A stretch of DNA of 64,000 nucleotides from Cyclina sinensis (GCA_012932295.1 JAAONU010000002.1:22537770-22601769); one strand, 5' to 3'. Shown: positions 35,279-47,015, counted from the stretch's first letter. Notes: generated by a model from the letters alone, not told the origin. Numbers and translations: made by a program.

Positions 35279-35992
35279 ATTACAGCGACAACCTTAGACT
35301 GGAAATTTAGGGGAAGTGACTTCTCTCTCTAGGAGAAGTTTGGGAGAAGTTTTGGAATTTAGGGAGAAGTGATGCTTACTTGTCGCAGCACATTGTATTA
35401 ACACATTATTCAAGCTATATGACTGGTTTCATGAAATAATAATCTGAACAATGTTAAACATGTACATGTTTATGTGAATATCATATCTGTGCTCTATATA
35501 TATATATAATGACAAGTACATACTAGCAGTCACCTCAGTATATTTCAGTAATCTTAAATCATGTATTAACATATCTAAAACCAGAGGTAATGAATCCAAA
35601 TAATGTTTTCTGAACCATGATCTGTTATAATCATAACAGTAAAAGTTTTTTAATTCAAATCTTAACAAATTTATTATCAAATTTAATGATGGAGTCTTCC
35701 CAAAACTCAAAAAAATGTATAACTGGACAGGAGGTCCTGTGAAATTTGAAATTTACTGGACCTCACATAAGATTACTGGACCAGTTCAATTTATCTATGA
35801 AACAAAACAGAACAAACTGAAAATGAAATCAGACAGTATTGTGCAAGGTTGCATCATGTTACTGGTGCCTGTGTTTTGTACATGCAGTATGAAGGATACC
35901 AGTTTAATTATTCTGATGTCTTTGGCTATCAATGTTATGAGTTACATGTAAAGTGAAAGAGTTGAATAGATCTAATTTGTTGATCTTATTGT
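35279..35992. other. Intronic stretch with element D-like sequence
   Basis: GGGGAAGTGACTTCTCTCTC and AGGGAGAAGTGATGC (35310-35375) resemble the GGGAGAAGTCACTTC part of element D. A short (AT)n run is at 35497-35508. TGGACAGGAGGTCCTGTG at 35723 is a short inverted repeat. No exon is seen. Confidence 0.4.
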
Positions 35993-36960
35993 TAGCTTAC
36001 CTGAGCATATGCTCAGGGTGAGCTGTTGTGACAGCTGGATGTCCAAAAGTTCGAAACTGGGTCGTGTGAGGTCAAAATCTAGGTCACAAGGCCAAATCAA
36101 ATGAAAACCTTGTTAACATTCTAGAGACCACATTTTTTATCAAGTCTTCATGAAAGTTACTCAGAATGTTTGCCATGATGATATCTCGTACAAGTTGCAA
36201 ACTGGGTCATTTAGGATTAGAAGCCTGGCCACCAGGCCAAATCAAAGGAAAACTTAAGTTTACATGCTACTAGCCACATTTTCTTAACAAACCTCACAAA
36301 AATTAATCAGAATGTTTGTTTTTGTGATTTTAAGTGGGGTTAAAAGCTGGGTCACATGGTGTCATCACTTCAAAATATTAAAAGAAAAACTTTGTTTATA
36401 CTCTAGAAGCCATGTTTTCTTCCCTATAGTCAGGAAAATTTGTTGGAATATTTATTTTAATCTAGAAGTCACGTTTTCTTCTCCATCATCGGGAAAATTT
36501 TTCAGAATATTTGTTTTGATGATGTTTAGGTTAAGTTCAAAAGTGTTTCAAGTGGCATCAAAAATTAGGTCACCTGGTAAAATCATACAAAAACCTTTTT
36601 GTTGGCACACCACAGACAATATTTTCTTATCAGTCCTGAAAAGTTATCAAAATATTTGTCTTGATATATCTAGGTCATGTTTAAAATTTGTCAGAATGTT
36701 TGTATTGATGATACCTAGGTCTCGTTGAGAAGTTAGTCATGAGGGGTCAAAAATTTAAGTCAGTAGATCATGTTTCAAAGTGGGTCATGCGGAGTCGAAG
36801 AAGGTCTTCATGCTACGGAGGTCAGCATGATTATCATCAAAATTTGGAACAGTGATTGTCTGGATGATATCTGGGTCAAATTTTGAAGTTGGATATGCAG
36901 CCAAAAAAGAAGGTCATATTTAAACTCGTTTACACTGGATCAAAAAGTATGGCACCTAGC
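35993..36960 (+). repeat. Family A/I-type remnant
   Basis: The left end GCTTACCTGAGCATATGCTC, then AGGGTGAGCTGTTGTGACAG, is followed by decayed units carrying TCAGAATGTTTGTTTTGATGA-like sequence and CTAGAAGTCACGTTTTCTTC. The 138-codon frame at 36312-36728 is a by-product with no domain. No right end. Confidence 0.55.
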
Positions 36961-37020
36961 TAGAGGCTTATCAGTTTTCAGTTTTACATACAGGTTATAT
37001 ATATACTATATTTGTTTCAG

Positions 37021-37742
37021 AGAGCAACACTGAGGTGAAAAAGTTGTTCAATGGCCAGCTGACTAGAACTTTGATATACTCTATTGTCCCAATAATAGGC
37101 CTAGCAGCTATTATTGTACTTGTTTTCTGGATGTGGAAACGCTTTAAGAGGCAGGTGTATGAATATCGTCAGCAGCTCCCTACTGTTGATCCAATACACA
37201 GCATGCCACCATCACCCCACCCACCAAGACCTCTCAAACTAATAGAGCTGCGAGCCAGAGGGCGATTTGGCTCAGTATGGAAAGCCCAGCTACATGATGA
37301 GATTGCAGCTGTAAAGATATTTCCTCTTCAGGACAAACAATCATGGATGACTGAACAAGATATTTACAAGTTACCTCATGTGCAAAATCATGACAATATA
37401 CTTCATTTCATTGGTACAGAAAGAAGAGGCGATAACTTGAATGTTGAGTTGTGGCTCATAACAGAGTTCCAACAAAACGGGTCATTATTTGAATACTTGA
37501 AAGGTCACACAATAAGCTGGGTTGAGTTGTGTAAAATAGCAGAGACAATGGCAAGAGGTCTGTCCTTTCTACATGATGAGATTCCAGCTACCAGGGCTCT
37601 AGATGCAAAGCCAGCAGTTGCACACAGGGACTTCAAAAGTAAAAATGTGTTGATAAAATCAGACCTCACAGCTGTCATTGCTGACTTTGGCCTTGCCCTC
37701 AAGTTTGAACCAGGGAAAAATCCAGGGGAAACACATGGACTG
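37021..37742 (+). CDS. ACVR2: ACVR2 exon: transmembrane segment and N-terminal two thirds of kinase
   Basis: The acceptor is TTTGTTTCAG, and the donor GTCAGT follows ACACATGGACTG (phase 0). The exon is 722 bp. It encodes one membrane helix ([19 protein letters not shown]) with a basic stop KRFKRQ, then the kinase. The glycine loop is [11 protein letters not shown], the ATP lysine is in AAVKIF, the helix-C Glu is in WMTEQDIY, the catalytic loop is [10 protein letters not shown], and the metal box is [18 protein letters not shown] and the ETHGL end before [10 protein letters not shown] are typical of activin type II receptors. All catalytic residues are present, so an active Ser/Thr kinase is expected. 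Vertebrate genes split this part over several exons (family knowledge), so the exon is unusually long. The frame runs on past the donor into the intron to 37835, which is read-through. Confidence 0.95.
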
Positions 37743-37906
37743 GTCAGTGTTGAATTAGAATGCTCTGAAATGTTTTCTGAGAAAAAATTAAAGCTCAATA
37801 AATGCTCTGTTTACTATACAAATAATTTTCAATAGGCAGTTTTGATGTGGTCACAATTTAGTCAGACAATACCTTCTGTATAATGTACAACCATCATCTG
37901 ACTTAA
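37743..37906. other. Start of intron after kinase exon
   Basis: Short intronic stretch between the donor and the family F array. Nothing recognised. Confidence 0.5.
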
Positions 37907-38846
37907 TTATGTCTCCCCCCAAAAATGGGGGAGACATATTGTTTTTCCCCCGGTTGTCCGTCCGTCCGTCCGGCCGTCCGTCCGTCCGTCCGTCTGTCCG
38001 TCACAAAATCGTGTCCGCTCTGTATCTTCCAAAGCCCTTGAAGGATTTTTATGAAACTTGGGTCAGATGTTCACTTCATCAAGGCGACGTGCAGAACCCA
38101 CTTTGCGGGTGTGGTGTCTCAAGGTCAAGGTCACACTTGGAGGTTAAATGTCAAATGCCACAAAATCGTGTCCGCTCTGTATCTTCAAAAGCCCTTGAAG
38201 GATTTTTATAAAACTTGGGTCAGATGTTCACCTCATCAAGGTGACGTGCAGAACCCACTTTGCGGGTGTGGTGTCCCAAGGTCAAGGTCACACTTGGAGG
38301 TTAAATGTCAAATGCCACAAAATCCTGTCCGCTCTGTATCTTCAAAAGCCCTTGAAGGATTTTTATGAAACTTGGGTCAGATGTTCACCTCATCGGGGGA
38401 GACATATTGTTTTTCCCCAGTTGTCTGTCTGTCCGTCCGTCTGTCCGTCACAAAATCGTGTCCCCTCTGTATCTACCAAAGCCCTTGAAGGATTTTTATG
38501 AAACTTGGGTCAGATGGTCACCTCATCAAGTTGACATGCAGAACCCACTTTGCGGGTGTGGTGTCTCAAGGTCAAGGTCACACTTGGAGGTTAAATGTCA
38601 AATGCCACAAAATCGTGTCCGCTCTGTATCTTCAAAAGCCCTTGAAGGATTTTTATGAAACTTGGGTCAGATGTTCACCTCATCAAGGCGACATGCAGAA
38701 CCCACTTTGCAGGTGTGGTGTCTCAAGGTCAAGGTCACACTTGGAGGTTAAATGTCAAATTTTACAATCATCTGATTCAATACTGCCTGCAGCAACTAGC
38801 TGGGGGGAGACATATGTTTTTGTTCAATCAAAAACCATTTCTAGTT
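37907..38846 (+). mobile_element. Family F element with tandem units
   Basis: The left end TTATGTCTCCCCCCAAAAAT, then GGGGGAGACATATTG, folds on itself and is followed by repeated GTCC. The right end GGGGGGAGACATATGTTTTT is followed by a GTTTTTG..CAAAAAC hairpin and CATTTCTAGTT. About five units of 137-160 bp carry CTGTATCTTCAAAAGCCCTT, GAAGGATTTTTATGAAACTT and CACTTGGAGGTTAAATGTCA. Another left-end copy lies at about 38395. Overlapping + strand frames in 37909-38864 come from the repeat. Confidence 0.75.
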
Positions 38847-38957
38847 AATAACAAAAAGGAATGAAAAACTCAGAAAATACGTGTATGAAAAAGATCACAT
38901 GAACCACACAAACTTTGTGAAGCTTTCATTTTAACAATTCTTTTTTGTCCATTTTAG

Positions 38958-39096
38958 GTTGGTACAAGGCGCTATATGGCCCCTGAAGTGCTAGAAGGCG
39001 CTATCAGTTTCAACAGAGATGCATTTTTACGTATCGACATGTATGCTTGCGGCCTGGTCCTCTGGGAACTTATGTCCAGGTGCACAGCAGCAGATA
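38958..39096 (+). CDS. ACVR2: ACVR2 exon: activation segment and kinase helix F
   Basis: The acceptor is CCATTTTAG, and the donor GTAAGT follows GCAGCAGATA (phase 0 to phase 1). It encodes 46 residues: [38 protein letters not shown] and [12 protein letters not shown] is the APE box that ends the activation segment, and R-I-D-M-Y-A-C-G-L is helix F with its conserved Asp. The segment is nearly the same as the vertebrate ACVR2 one as I recall it. The join to the next exon makes codon ATG (A plus TG). Confidence 0.95.
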
Positions 39097-39439
39097 GTAA
39101 GTAGTTCTGTGAAATCTTTTAAATGATAAAAGCCAGTAAGGCTTTACCTGAAACCTGGTTTTTACCTATTTGTTTTTGGTTACACTTAGACCACGAACAT
39201 CATCATAGCTCAGAAGGTGGAACTAGGATAGTGCACGCTGTCCCTTTTTCCGTTCGTTGCACTTTGTTTACAACCCGTTAGTCTGGACTCAGTGGCTAGA
39301 ATTCAACCAAACTTTGTATGAAGCTTCATTAGCAAGGAAGATTCTCATGCTCAGGATGTAGGATTGAATTTTTGTATGGTTATCACCAGGGCTCCAAAAA
39401 ATGAAAATTTTTGTTTGAATTTTAGCCTCCTGGATCAAT

Positions 39440-40995
39440 TTTTATGCCCCCTCCATCAAAGATGAGGGGGGCATATAGTTTTGCAAATGTCGGTAGGTTG
39501 GTAGACACTTTGATTTCCAATCAATATCTAGAGAACCCTTGGACCTACCTTCCTCAGACATGGTTTATAGGTTGGTCATAACTAGTAGATGACCCCTGTA
39601 GTTTTTCAGGTCACCAAAGTAAAGGTCAAGGTCACAGTGACCTTGAAAAGCAAAACGGTTTCCAACCAATAACTGTAGAGCCCTTGGTCCCAGGTTCTTC
39701 AAACATAGTACATAGGTTGGTCATGACCAGTAGATGAACCCTGTAGTTTTTTAGGTCAAAGGTCAAGGTCACAGTGACATTGAATAGTAAAACAGTTTCC
39801 CATCAATAACTATAGAACCCTTGGGTGCAGGTTCTTCAAACTTAGTGTGTAGGTTGGTCATGCCAGTAGATGACCCCAATAGGTTTTTAAGGTCACCAGG
39901 TCAAAGGTCAAGATTAAAGTGACCTTGAATAGCAGAACGGTTTCCTTACAGTAACTGTAGAACCCCTTGTCCCAGGTTCTTCAGACTTAGTATGTAGATT
40001 GGTCAGGACTAGTTAATGACCCCTTTAGTTTTCCAGATCAGAGGTCAAGGTCACCGTGACCTTGAATAGCAAAACGGTTTCTGATCAATAACTATAGAAC
40101 CATTGATCCCAGATTCTTCAAAATTAGTGTTTAGGTTGATCATGACTAGAAGATGACCACTATAGTTTTCACGTCACCAGGTAAAAGTCAAGGTCACAGT
40201 GACTTTGAAAAGCAAAACAGTTTCCGATCAATAACTTGGCAAGGCTTGGTTCCAGGTTCTTTATACTCAGTATGTAGTTTGGTCATGCCAAGAGATGACC
40301 CCAATAGTTTTTTAAGGTCACCAAGTCAAAGGTCAAGGTCCCAGTGACTTTAATAAGCAAAACGGTGTCCGATCAATAACTACAAAACCTTTGGTCCCAG
40401 ATACTTCAAACTTAGTTTGTATGTTGTTGATGACCAGTAAATGACCCCTGTAGTTTTTCAGGTCAAAGGTCAAGGTCATAGTGACCTTGAAGAGTAAAAC
40501 GGTTTCCAATCAATAACTATAGAACCTTTGGTCACAGATTCTTTAAACTTAGTATGTAGGTTGATCATGACTAGTAGGACTACTTTAGTTTTCAGGTCAC
40601 CAGGTTAAAGGACAAGGTCACAGTGCCCAGGTTTGTCAGACTTAATATGTAGTTTTGTCATGTTCAGTAGATGATAACTACCGTTTTTCAGATCATTGGG
40701 TCAAAGGTCAAGGGTCACAGTGACCTTGAAAAGCAAAAAAGTTTCTGATGAATAACTGTATAATGCTTGGGCCCATGTTCCTCGAACGTGGTATATAAGT
40801 TGTTCATGACTTGTAGATAAGCTCTTTAGTTTTTCAGGTCACCAGGTCAAACGCCAAGGGCACAGTGTCATTGAATGGCAAAATGGTTTCCGATCAGTAA
40901 CTATAGAACCCTTGGTCCCAGCTCCTCAAAACTTCATGGCTGCCTCTAGGGATAAGGCGCTAGGGGGCATATATGTTTGACAAACATCTCTTCTT
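39440..40995 (+). mobile_element. Family E element, complete
   Basis: The left end TTTATGCCCCCTCCATCAAA, then GATGAGGGGGGCATATAG, folds on itself. The right end is GGGGGCATATATGTTTGACA, then AACATCTCTTCTT. About ten units of 140-150 bp carry GTTGGTCATGACCAGTAGAT, GGTCACAGTGACCTTGAA and GATCAATAACTATAGAACC. The frame at 40153-40347 is a by-product. It lies in the fourth readable receptor intron. Confidence 0.78.
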
Positions 40996-41009
40996 ATGGC
41001 AAAAATTCC

Positions 41010-42170
41010 TGGACTGCTCAGGGTGAGCTATTGGGATTGTTGACGTCCATCAGGGTGCGTCAGTGCGTCGTCAACAATTTGACTTGAACGACTTCTTCTT
41101 CTAAACCACTAAGCCAACATTGACGAAACATGCCTGGTATATTCCTTGCATGAAGCTCTACCAAAGTGGTTCAAAGAATTCGGTTCCATCAAAAACTCTG
41201 GTTGCTATGGCAAATGAAAGGAAAAACTTTGAAAATATTCTTGTCTGTAACCACAAAGTCCTGAGCCTTAAGATTTGGTGTGTAGCATTGTCTAGTGAAC
41301 CTCTACCAAGTTTGTTCAGATTATAACCCTGGGGTCAAATTTGGCCCCGCCCCAGGTGTCATTTGTTTTTACATAGGCTTATATATCGAAACTTAAAAAA
41401 TCAACTTGTCTGAAACCACAAAGCCCTGAGCCTGAAGATTTGGTATGTAGCCTTTTCTTAGTGTACCTCTACCAAGTTTGTTAAAATTATGCCCCTTGGG
41501 TCATATTTGGCCCTGCCGCAGGGTCAGTTGATTTTAGATAGGCTTATATAGCGAAACTTTAAAAAATCTTCTTGTCTGAAACCACAAGGGCCTGAGCCTT
41601 AAGGTTTGGTATGTAACATTGTCTAGTGGACCTCAACCAAGTTTGTTCAAATAATGCCCCTCGGGTCAAATTTGGGCCCGCTCTGGGGTCATTGGTTTTT
41701 CATAGGTTTATATAGGGAAACTTTGAAAAACATTTGTCTGAGACCACAAGGCCCTGAGCCTTAAGATTTGGTATGTAGCATTGTCTAGTGAACCTCAACC
41801 AAGTTTGTTCAAATTGTACCTCTGGGGACAAATTTGGCCCCACCTTGGGAGTCAATTGATTTTACATAGGCTTATATAGTGAAACTTCAGAAAATCTTCT
41901 TGTCTGAAACCACAAAGCCCTGAGCCTTAAGATTTTGTGTGTAGCATTGCTTAGTGGACCTCTACCAAGTTTTTTCAAATTATACCTCAGGGGTCAATTG
42001 ATTTTACATAGGCTTATATAGGGAAATCTTTGAAAATCTTCTTCTCTGAAATGACAAGGCCCTGAGCCTTAAGATTTGGCATGTAGCATTGTCTAGTGGA
42101 CCTCTACCAAGTTTGTTAAAATTGTACCCCTGGGGTCAAATTTTGGACCCCCCCTCTCCCTGCAATGCAA
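41010..42170 (+). repeat. Family A element, no clear ends
   Basis: GCTCAGGGTGAGCTATTGGG is the remains of a left end. About six units of 140-160 bp carry CTTGTCTGAAACCACAA, GCCCTGAGCCTTAAGATTTG and GTGGACCTCTACCAAGTTTG. It stops at CCCCTCTCCCTGCAATGC, where the 146-bp array begins. Confidence 0.65.
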
Positions 42171-42790
42171 CTTCATACAGTGTTCAAGCACAATGAGAGG
42201 AAGTGCATTGTACAAGAGCTATAACTCCATCTTCACTATTAGTGATAGCTCTAGTTCAATTTTAGTTGTCTATGAAGATACAATTGTTCGTATTTTTAAA
42301 GAACACAAAAGCCTTAAAAGCATACAAATAGGCATACTTGGGTTAAACATAGTTTTTGGCCAATCTATTTTCATGTTTATGTTGGGGGTTAGGGGGTTCT
42401 CAGACCAATTGAGATTTGAAAATTTCCTGACCCCTTGTTATCAGTCTTTGATTAATAGAGTAGTTTGCAGTGTTAAAGAATGAATCATAACTCCATCTTT
42501 ACTATTTGCAGAGTTATTGCCCTTTGTTGGTTTTCCTTGTCTGGAGCATAACTTAAAAACTGATAGTTGGAATTCAGTGCAACTTCATACAATGGTCAAG
42601 CACAATGACAGGAAGTGCAATGTACAAGAGCTTTAATCCCATCTTCACTATTTGCACAGTTATTGTCCTTTGTTGGTTTTCCTTGTCCGCAGCATAACTT
42701 GAAAATATTGGTTGGAATGCAATGCAACTTCATACTACGGTCAACCACAGTGAAAGGAAATGCAATGTACAAGAACCACAACTGTCTTTA
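42171..42790 (+). repeat. 146-bp unit array interrupted by a 230-bp repeat
   Basis: The units match 29200-29790 (AACTCCATCTTCACTATT, TTATTGCCCTTTGTTGGTTT). After 42240 a different segment of about 235 bp (42238-42472) is present, then the units resume at 42485. Confidence 0.75.
42238..42472 (+). repeat. 230-bp repeat, copy 1
   Basis: AGTGATAGCTCTAGTTCAAT to TTAATAGAGTAGTTT. It is nearly identical to copy 2 at 42894-43119 in the same direction. Both copies contain AAAAGCATACAAATAGGCAT and CATAGTTTTTGGCCAATCTA. Family not known. Confidence 0.8.
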
Positions 42791-42893
42791 ATTTCACACA
42801 ACCATAACTCTATTTCAATTCTTTTACAAAGTATTCTGTTACTAATAACTTCCTCAGTTCCGAAGCAGTCTTACGGGGGTATTAATCACATTT

Positions 42894-43119
42894 AGTGATA
42901 GCTCTAGTTCAATTTTAGTTGTTAATGATGATAAAATTGTTCATATTTTTCAAGAACAGAAAAGCCTTAAAAGCATACAAATAGGCATACTTGGGTTAAA
43001 CATAGTTTTTGGCCAATCTATTTTCATGTTTATGTTGGAGGTTGGGGGGTTCTCAGACCAGTTGAGATTTGAAAATTTCCTGACCCCTTATTATCAGTCT
43101 TGATTAATAGAGTAGTTTG
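42894..43119 (+). repeat. 230-bp repeat, copy 2
   Basis: See copy 1. It differs by scattered substitutions (for example GTTAATGATGATAAAATTG for GTCTATGAAGATACAATTG). It lies about 655 bp after copy 1. Confidence 0.8.
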
Positions 43120-43221
43120 GTTTCTTGGGTTGAATTCAACCAGACTGATGTAAAGCTTCACTAACAAAACCAGATGTTTATATTATCAGGATGTTTATAT
43201 TATCAGGATGTTTCAGGCAAG

Positions 43222-45546
43222 TAAATCACGCCTCGTAAACAACAGAGCTACCTCTTTCAGAGGTATATGGTAAATCCCTCTATCGCTACTTCCGAGGTAG
43301 TGCATGTCGCTAAATGTGAGTGTCAACAAACGTAATATATTTCCATATTTTATATTTTTTGTAAATTCAGAATCGAATATCGAAAATCGAAGAATGCTAT
43401 ACCATGTAGATTTGATTAAAGTTTCCAGGGAACGTAAAGTTAGTGAATTTATCTTTCAAATGTAGTTGTGGCGGTGTTTCCCAGTTAGCGAATTTAGCGT
43501 TGAAATGGGCCGTTTCGTCATGAAAGAAGTGTTTTTGCCTCGTAATTTCATTTAAACAGCAAATCAGATTAAACAAAAATACATTTCAAGTAGATGTTAG
43601 GTCTAGAATGCAAATGAAATCTAAATCACAACCAAAACTTAGTTATTAAAGGAAATATATGATATTTATTTTGAGAGACAGCTCTGTCGTGAAGGAGATA
43701 GTCATGTCGTCAAGGAGATAGCTCTATGGTATGGTTATATATTTACAGAAATTTCCGATTGTTTGCTATATTCAGTAACATCTAGAAGTCCTACTTACAA
43801 ATACAATGTCATGTTTATTGTATATAACTGTTTAAATAAAAAATAAATACATGTTTATTGTATATAACTTTGTAAATAAAAAATAAAATCTTAAGTAAAT
43901 GATTCGTTTCAGGTGACTGCATTTAAAGGGAAATAGCGACGAAGCTTTCTGTGTAGAAGGAAAAAGGGTAGATACGAGTATCCCAGCTCAAATTGGAAAG
44001 TACCTGTACATTTAAAGAACTATAATTATATTCAGAAACCCTTTAAAATGAATACACCAAAACTCCAATAAAAAAGAAAAATGGTACATAACAAAAGTTA
44101 AATCTCCACTTATGAAAAAAAGTCTCCTCTAAAATTCAACCGTATAATCACTATAGAAAGGGAAAATGAGTTTACCAATCGACCGACATCAAAAAGAACT
44201 TTACAATATAACGAAGAAAAGATCAACAGTAATGATTTTATTGAAACATATAGCGAGGAAGATGAAACATTACCATATACTGAAACTGACATTGAAAGCG
44301 ACCCTTCAACAACTGTGCAAGAAAAACTGACTGTGGAAGAAGAAATATACAGAGAACATTCCTTAAGTTAGTACCAAAAAAACAATAACGTTGCCTTTCT
44401 TTTATTCATGGACGTTGTTAAATGGTTAAGTTCTGAAGACATTCGTAGTATGCGATACAGTGAAACAAGTCTAAAAATTTTTTGTATAGGAAAGAAGCTG
44501 TTTGGCGGTAGATTTTTAAGATTCATGTCTGGGCCAACAGTTCAGTTACTTGGCAAGCAAAGACTATCACCAATTGACTCAAAAATTAACTTTGCATGCC
44601 CTAGCAATTCAGTTGTGCGTAATTTAAAACCTTTATATTATGCTATGGAAATTGATAGTGGTACTGGTGTGATTAAAGAAATGATTTATATGACTGCAGA
44701 AAAGAACAGCACCGATAGATCTTATATTTTAATGTTCGATGGGAAGAAAAATCAAACATATACAGGTACTTTCCATTTTGAGCTGGGATACTCGTATCTA
44801 CCCTTTTTTCTTCTACACAGAAAGCTTCGTCGCTTTTCCCATTCAAATGTAGTCAGCTGAAACGAATCATTTACTTAAGATTTTATATTTTATTTACAAA
44901 GTTATATACAATAAACATGTATTTATTTTTTATTTACACAGTTATATACAATAAACATGACATTGTATTTGTAAGTAGAACTTCTAGATGTTACTGAATA
45001 TAGCAAACAATCGGAAATTTCTGTAAATAATCCTATCACCATAGAGCTATCTCCTTGACGACATGACTACCTCCTTCACGACAGAGCTGTCTCTCAAAAT
45101 AAATATCATATATTTCCTTTAATAACTAAGTTTTGGTTGTGATTTAGATTTCATTTGCATTCTAGAACTAACATCTACTTGAAACGTATTTCTATTTAAT
45201 CTGAATTGCTGTTTAAATGAAAATTCAAGGCAAAAACACTACTTTCATGACGAAACGGCCCATTTCAACGCTAAATTAGCTAACTGGGAAACACCGCCAC
45301 AACTACATTTGAAAGATAAATTCACTAACTTTACGTTCCCTGGAAACTTTAATCAAATCTACATGGTATAGCATTCTTCGATTTTCGATATTCGATTCTG
45401 AATTTACAAAAAATATAAAATATGAAAATATTTTACCTTTGTTGACATTCACATTTAGCGATATGCACTACCTCAGAAGTAGCGATAAAGCGATTTACCG
45501 TATACCTCCGAAAGAGGTAGCTCTGTTGTTTACCAGGCGTGTAAAT
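43222..45546. mobile_element. Long-inverted-repeat DNA element with internal open frame
   Basis: The element runs 43227-45541 (2315 bp). TAAAT flanks both sides (43222-43226 and 45542-45546), a possible 5-bp target duplication. The ends CACGCCTCGTAAACAACAGA and GTTGTTTACCAGGCGTG are inverted, and the arms extend for about 780 bp (to about 44005 and from about 44762) with high similarity. Shared arm markers include GAAATGGGCCGTTTCGTCAT and CGTGAAGGAGATAGTCATGT. The middle 750 bp is not repeated and carries an open frame. The superfamily is not recognised: end sequence and duplication length fit no class convincingly. Confidence 0.78.
44102..44860 (+). pseudogene. Open frame inside the long-inverted-repeat element, unknown product
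   Basis: One reading frame is open from just after a stop at 44099 to 44860 except for a single TAG at 44369-44371. The first part is acidic (FIETYSEEDETLPYTETDIE). After the TAG, the ATG at 44408 opens 150 codons with MDVVKWLSSEDIRSMRYSET, FGGRFLRFMSGPTVQLLGKQ and EIDSGTGVIKEMIYMTAEK. The last about 30 codons run into the right inverted arm (SYLPFFLLHRKLRRFSHS). I recognise no family. It may be a decayed transposon gene or a captured host fragment. Composition looks coding rather than random, and the stop suggests decay. Confidence 0.45.
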
Positions 45547-45742
45547 GGAGCCTTGTTTGATACTTTTCCAAAATAACACATATTTGAACAAATGGCATTC
45601 AGGGTTCATCCATCAGTTCCACTGATATTCTTGTTTACTGTTTCTCATGTTGTAATATTTGGAAAAACGTAATAAACTTTATTTTAATAATTAAAATTAC
45701 TCACTTCAGTATATTTCATGTACAATCCATGTGTGTGTTTTT

Positions 45743-47015
45743 TATTAGCTCACCTGAGCGAATGCTCAGGGTGAGCTATTGTGATCGCTGGATGTCCTGG
45801 CGTCTGTCCGTCGTCTGTCTGTTCACATTTGCCTTGTGTATGCGATAGAGGCTGTATTTTTGATTGGATCTTTATGAAACTTGGTCAGAATGTTTGTCTT
45901 GATGAAATCTAGGTTGGGATTGTATATGGGTCATCTGGGGTCAAAAACTAGGTCACGGGGTACAATCTAAGAAAAACCTTGTGTATGCGATAGAGGCTGT
46001 ATTTTCCTTTGGATTTTCCTAATATTTTGTCAGAATGTTTGTCTTGATGAAATCTAGGTTGGGATTGTATATGGGTCATCTGGGGTCAAAAACTAGGTCA
46101 CGGGGTACAATCTAAGAAAAACCTTGTGTATGCGATAGAAGCTGTATTTTTCATTCGATTTTCCTAATATATGGTCAGAATGTTTGTCTTGATGAGATCT
46201 AGGTTGGGATTGTATACGGGTTAAATGGGGTCAAAAACTAGGTCACGGGGTCAAATCTTAGAAAAACCTTGTGTATGCCATAGAGGCTGTATTTTCCATT
46301 GGATTTTCCTAATATTTTGTCAGAATGTTTGTTTTGATGAGATCTAGGTTGAGATTGTTTATGGGTCATCTGGGGTCAAAAACTAGGTCACGGGGTCAAT
46401 TCTTAGAAAAACCTTGTGTATGCGATAGAAGCTGTATTTTTCATCCGATTTTCCTAATATTTGGTCAGAATATTTGTCTCTATGGTATCTAGGTTGGGAT
46501 TGTATATGGATTGTCTTGAGTCAAAAGCTAGGTCATGGGGTCATATCTTAGAAAAACCTTGTATATGCGATAGAGGCTGTATTTTCCATTGGATTTTCCT
46601 AATATTTGGTCAGAATGTTTGTCTTGATGAAATCTAGGCTGGGATTGTATATGGGTCATCTGGGGTCAAAAACTAGGTCAAGGGGTCAAGTCTTAGAAAA
46701 AAACTTGTGTATGCCAATGGAAGCTGTATTTTACATCTGATTTTCCTAATATTTGGTCAGAATGTTTGTCTTGATAAAATCTAGGACAGGATTGTATATG
46801 GGTCATCCAGGGTCAACAAATAGGTCTCAGGGCCTATTCTTAGAAGACCTTCTGTTCGGCTACAACAGTGAAACATTAGATAATTTTGCATGCAGATTAA
46901 ATCTTTGACTGTGGATGATCTTGGCCTTGACCTACTTACTTACATCCTGATTTTTTGATGTTTCAGTGCAATGATTCTCAGGATGAGCGATATAGGGCCA
47001 CCTTGGCCCTCTTGT
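45743..47015 (+). mobile_element. Family I element (A-type ends, different core), complete
   Basis: The left end is TTATTAGCTCACCTGAGCGA, then ATGCTCAGGGTGAGC. The right end is CTCAGGATGAGCGATATAGG, then GCCACCTTGGCCCTCTTGT, with a GGGCC..GGCCC hairpin before TCTTGT. The core is seven units of 145 bp (markers near 45901, 46046, 46191, 46336, 46480, 46625 and 46770) carrying GGTTGGGATTGTATATGGGT, GTCAAAAACTAGGTCACGGG and CTTGTGTATGCGATAGAGGC. Confidence 0.82.

Noticed and set aside
36312..36728. 138-codon + strand frame as a gene
   Set aside because: It lies in decayed family A/I repeat sequence inside an intron and shows no domain.
37743..37835. Receptor kinase frame continuing past 37742 to a stop at 37835
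   Set aside because: This is intron read-through; the conserved [10 protein letters not shown] resumes exactly at the acceptor before 38958.
37909..38864. Chain of overlapping + strand frames (KLGSDVHLIKATCRTHFAG type) resembling a repeat protein
   Set aside because: They come from the DNA tandem repeat of family F; frames overlap each other and have no domain or start context.
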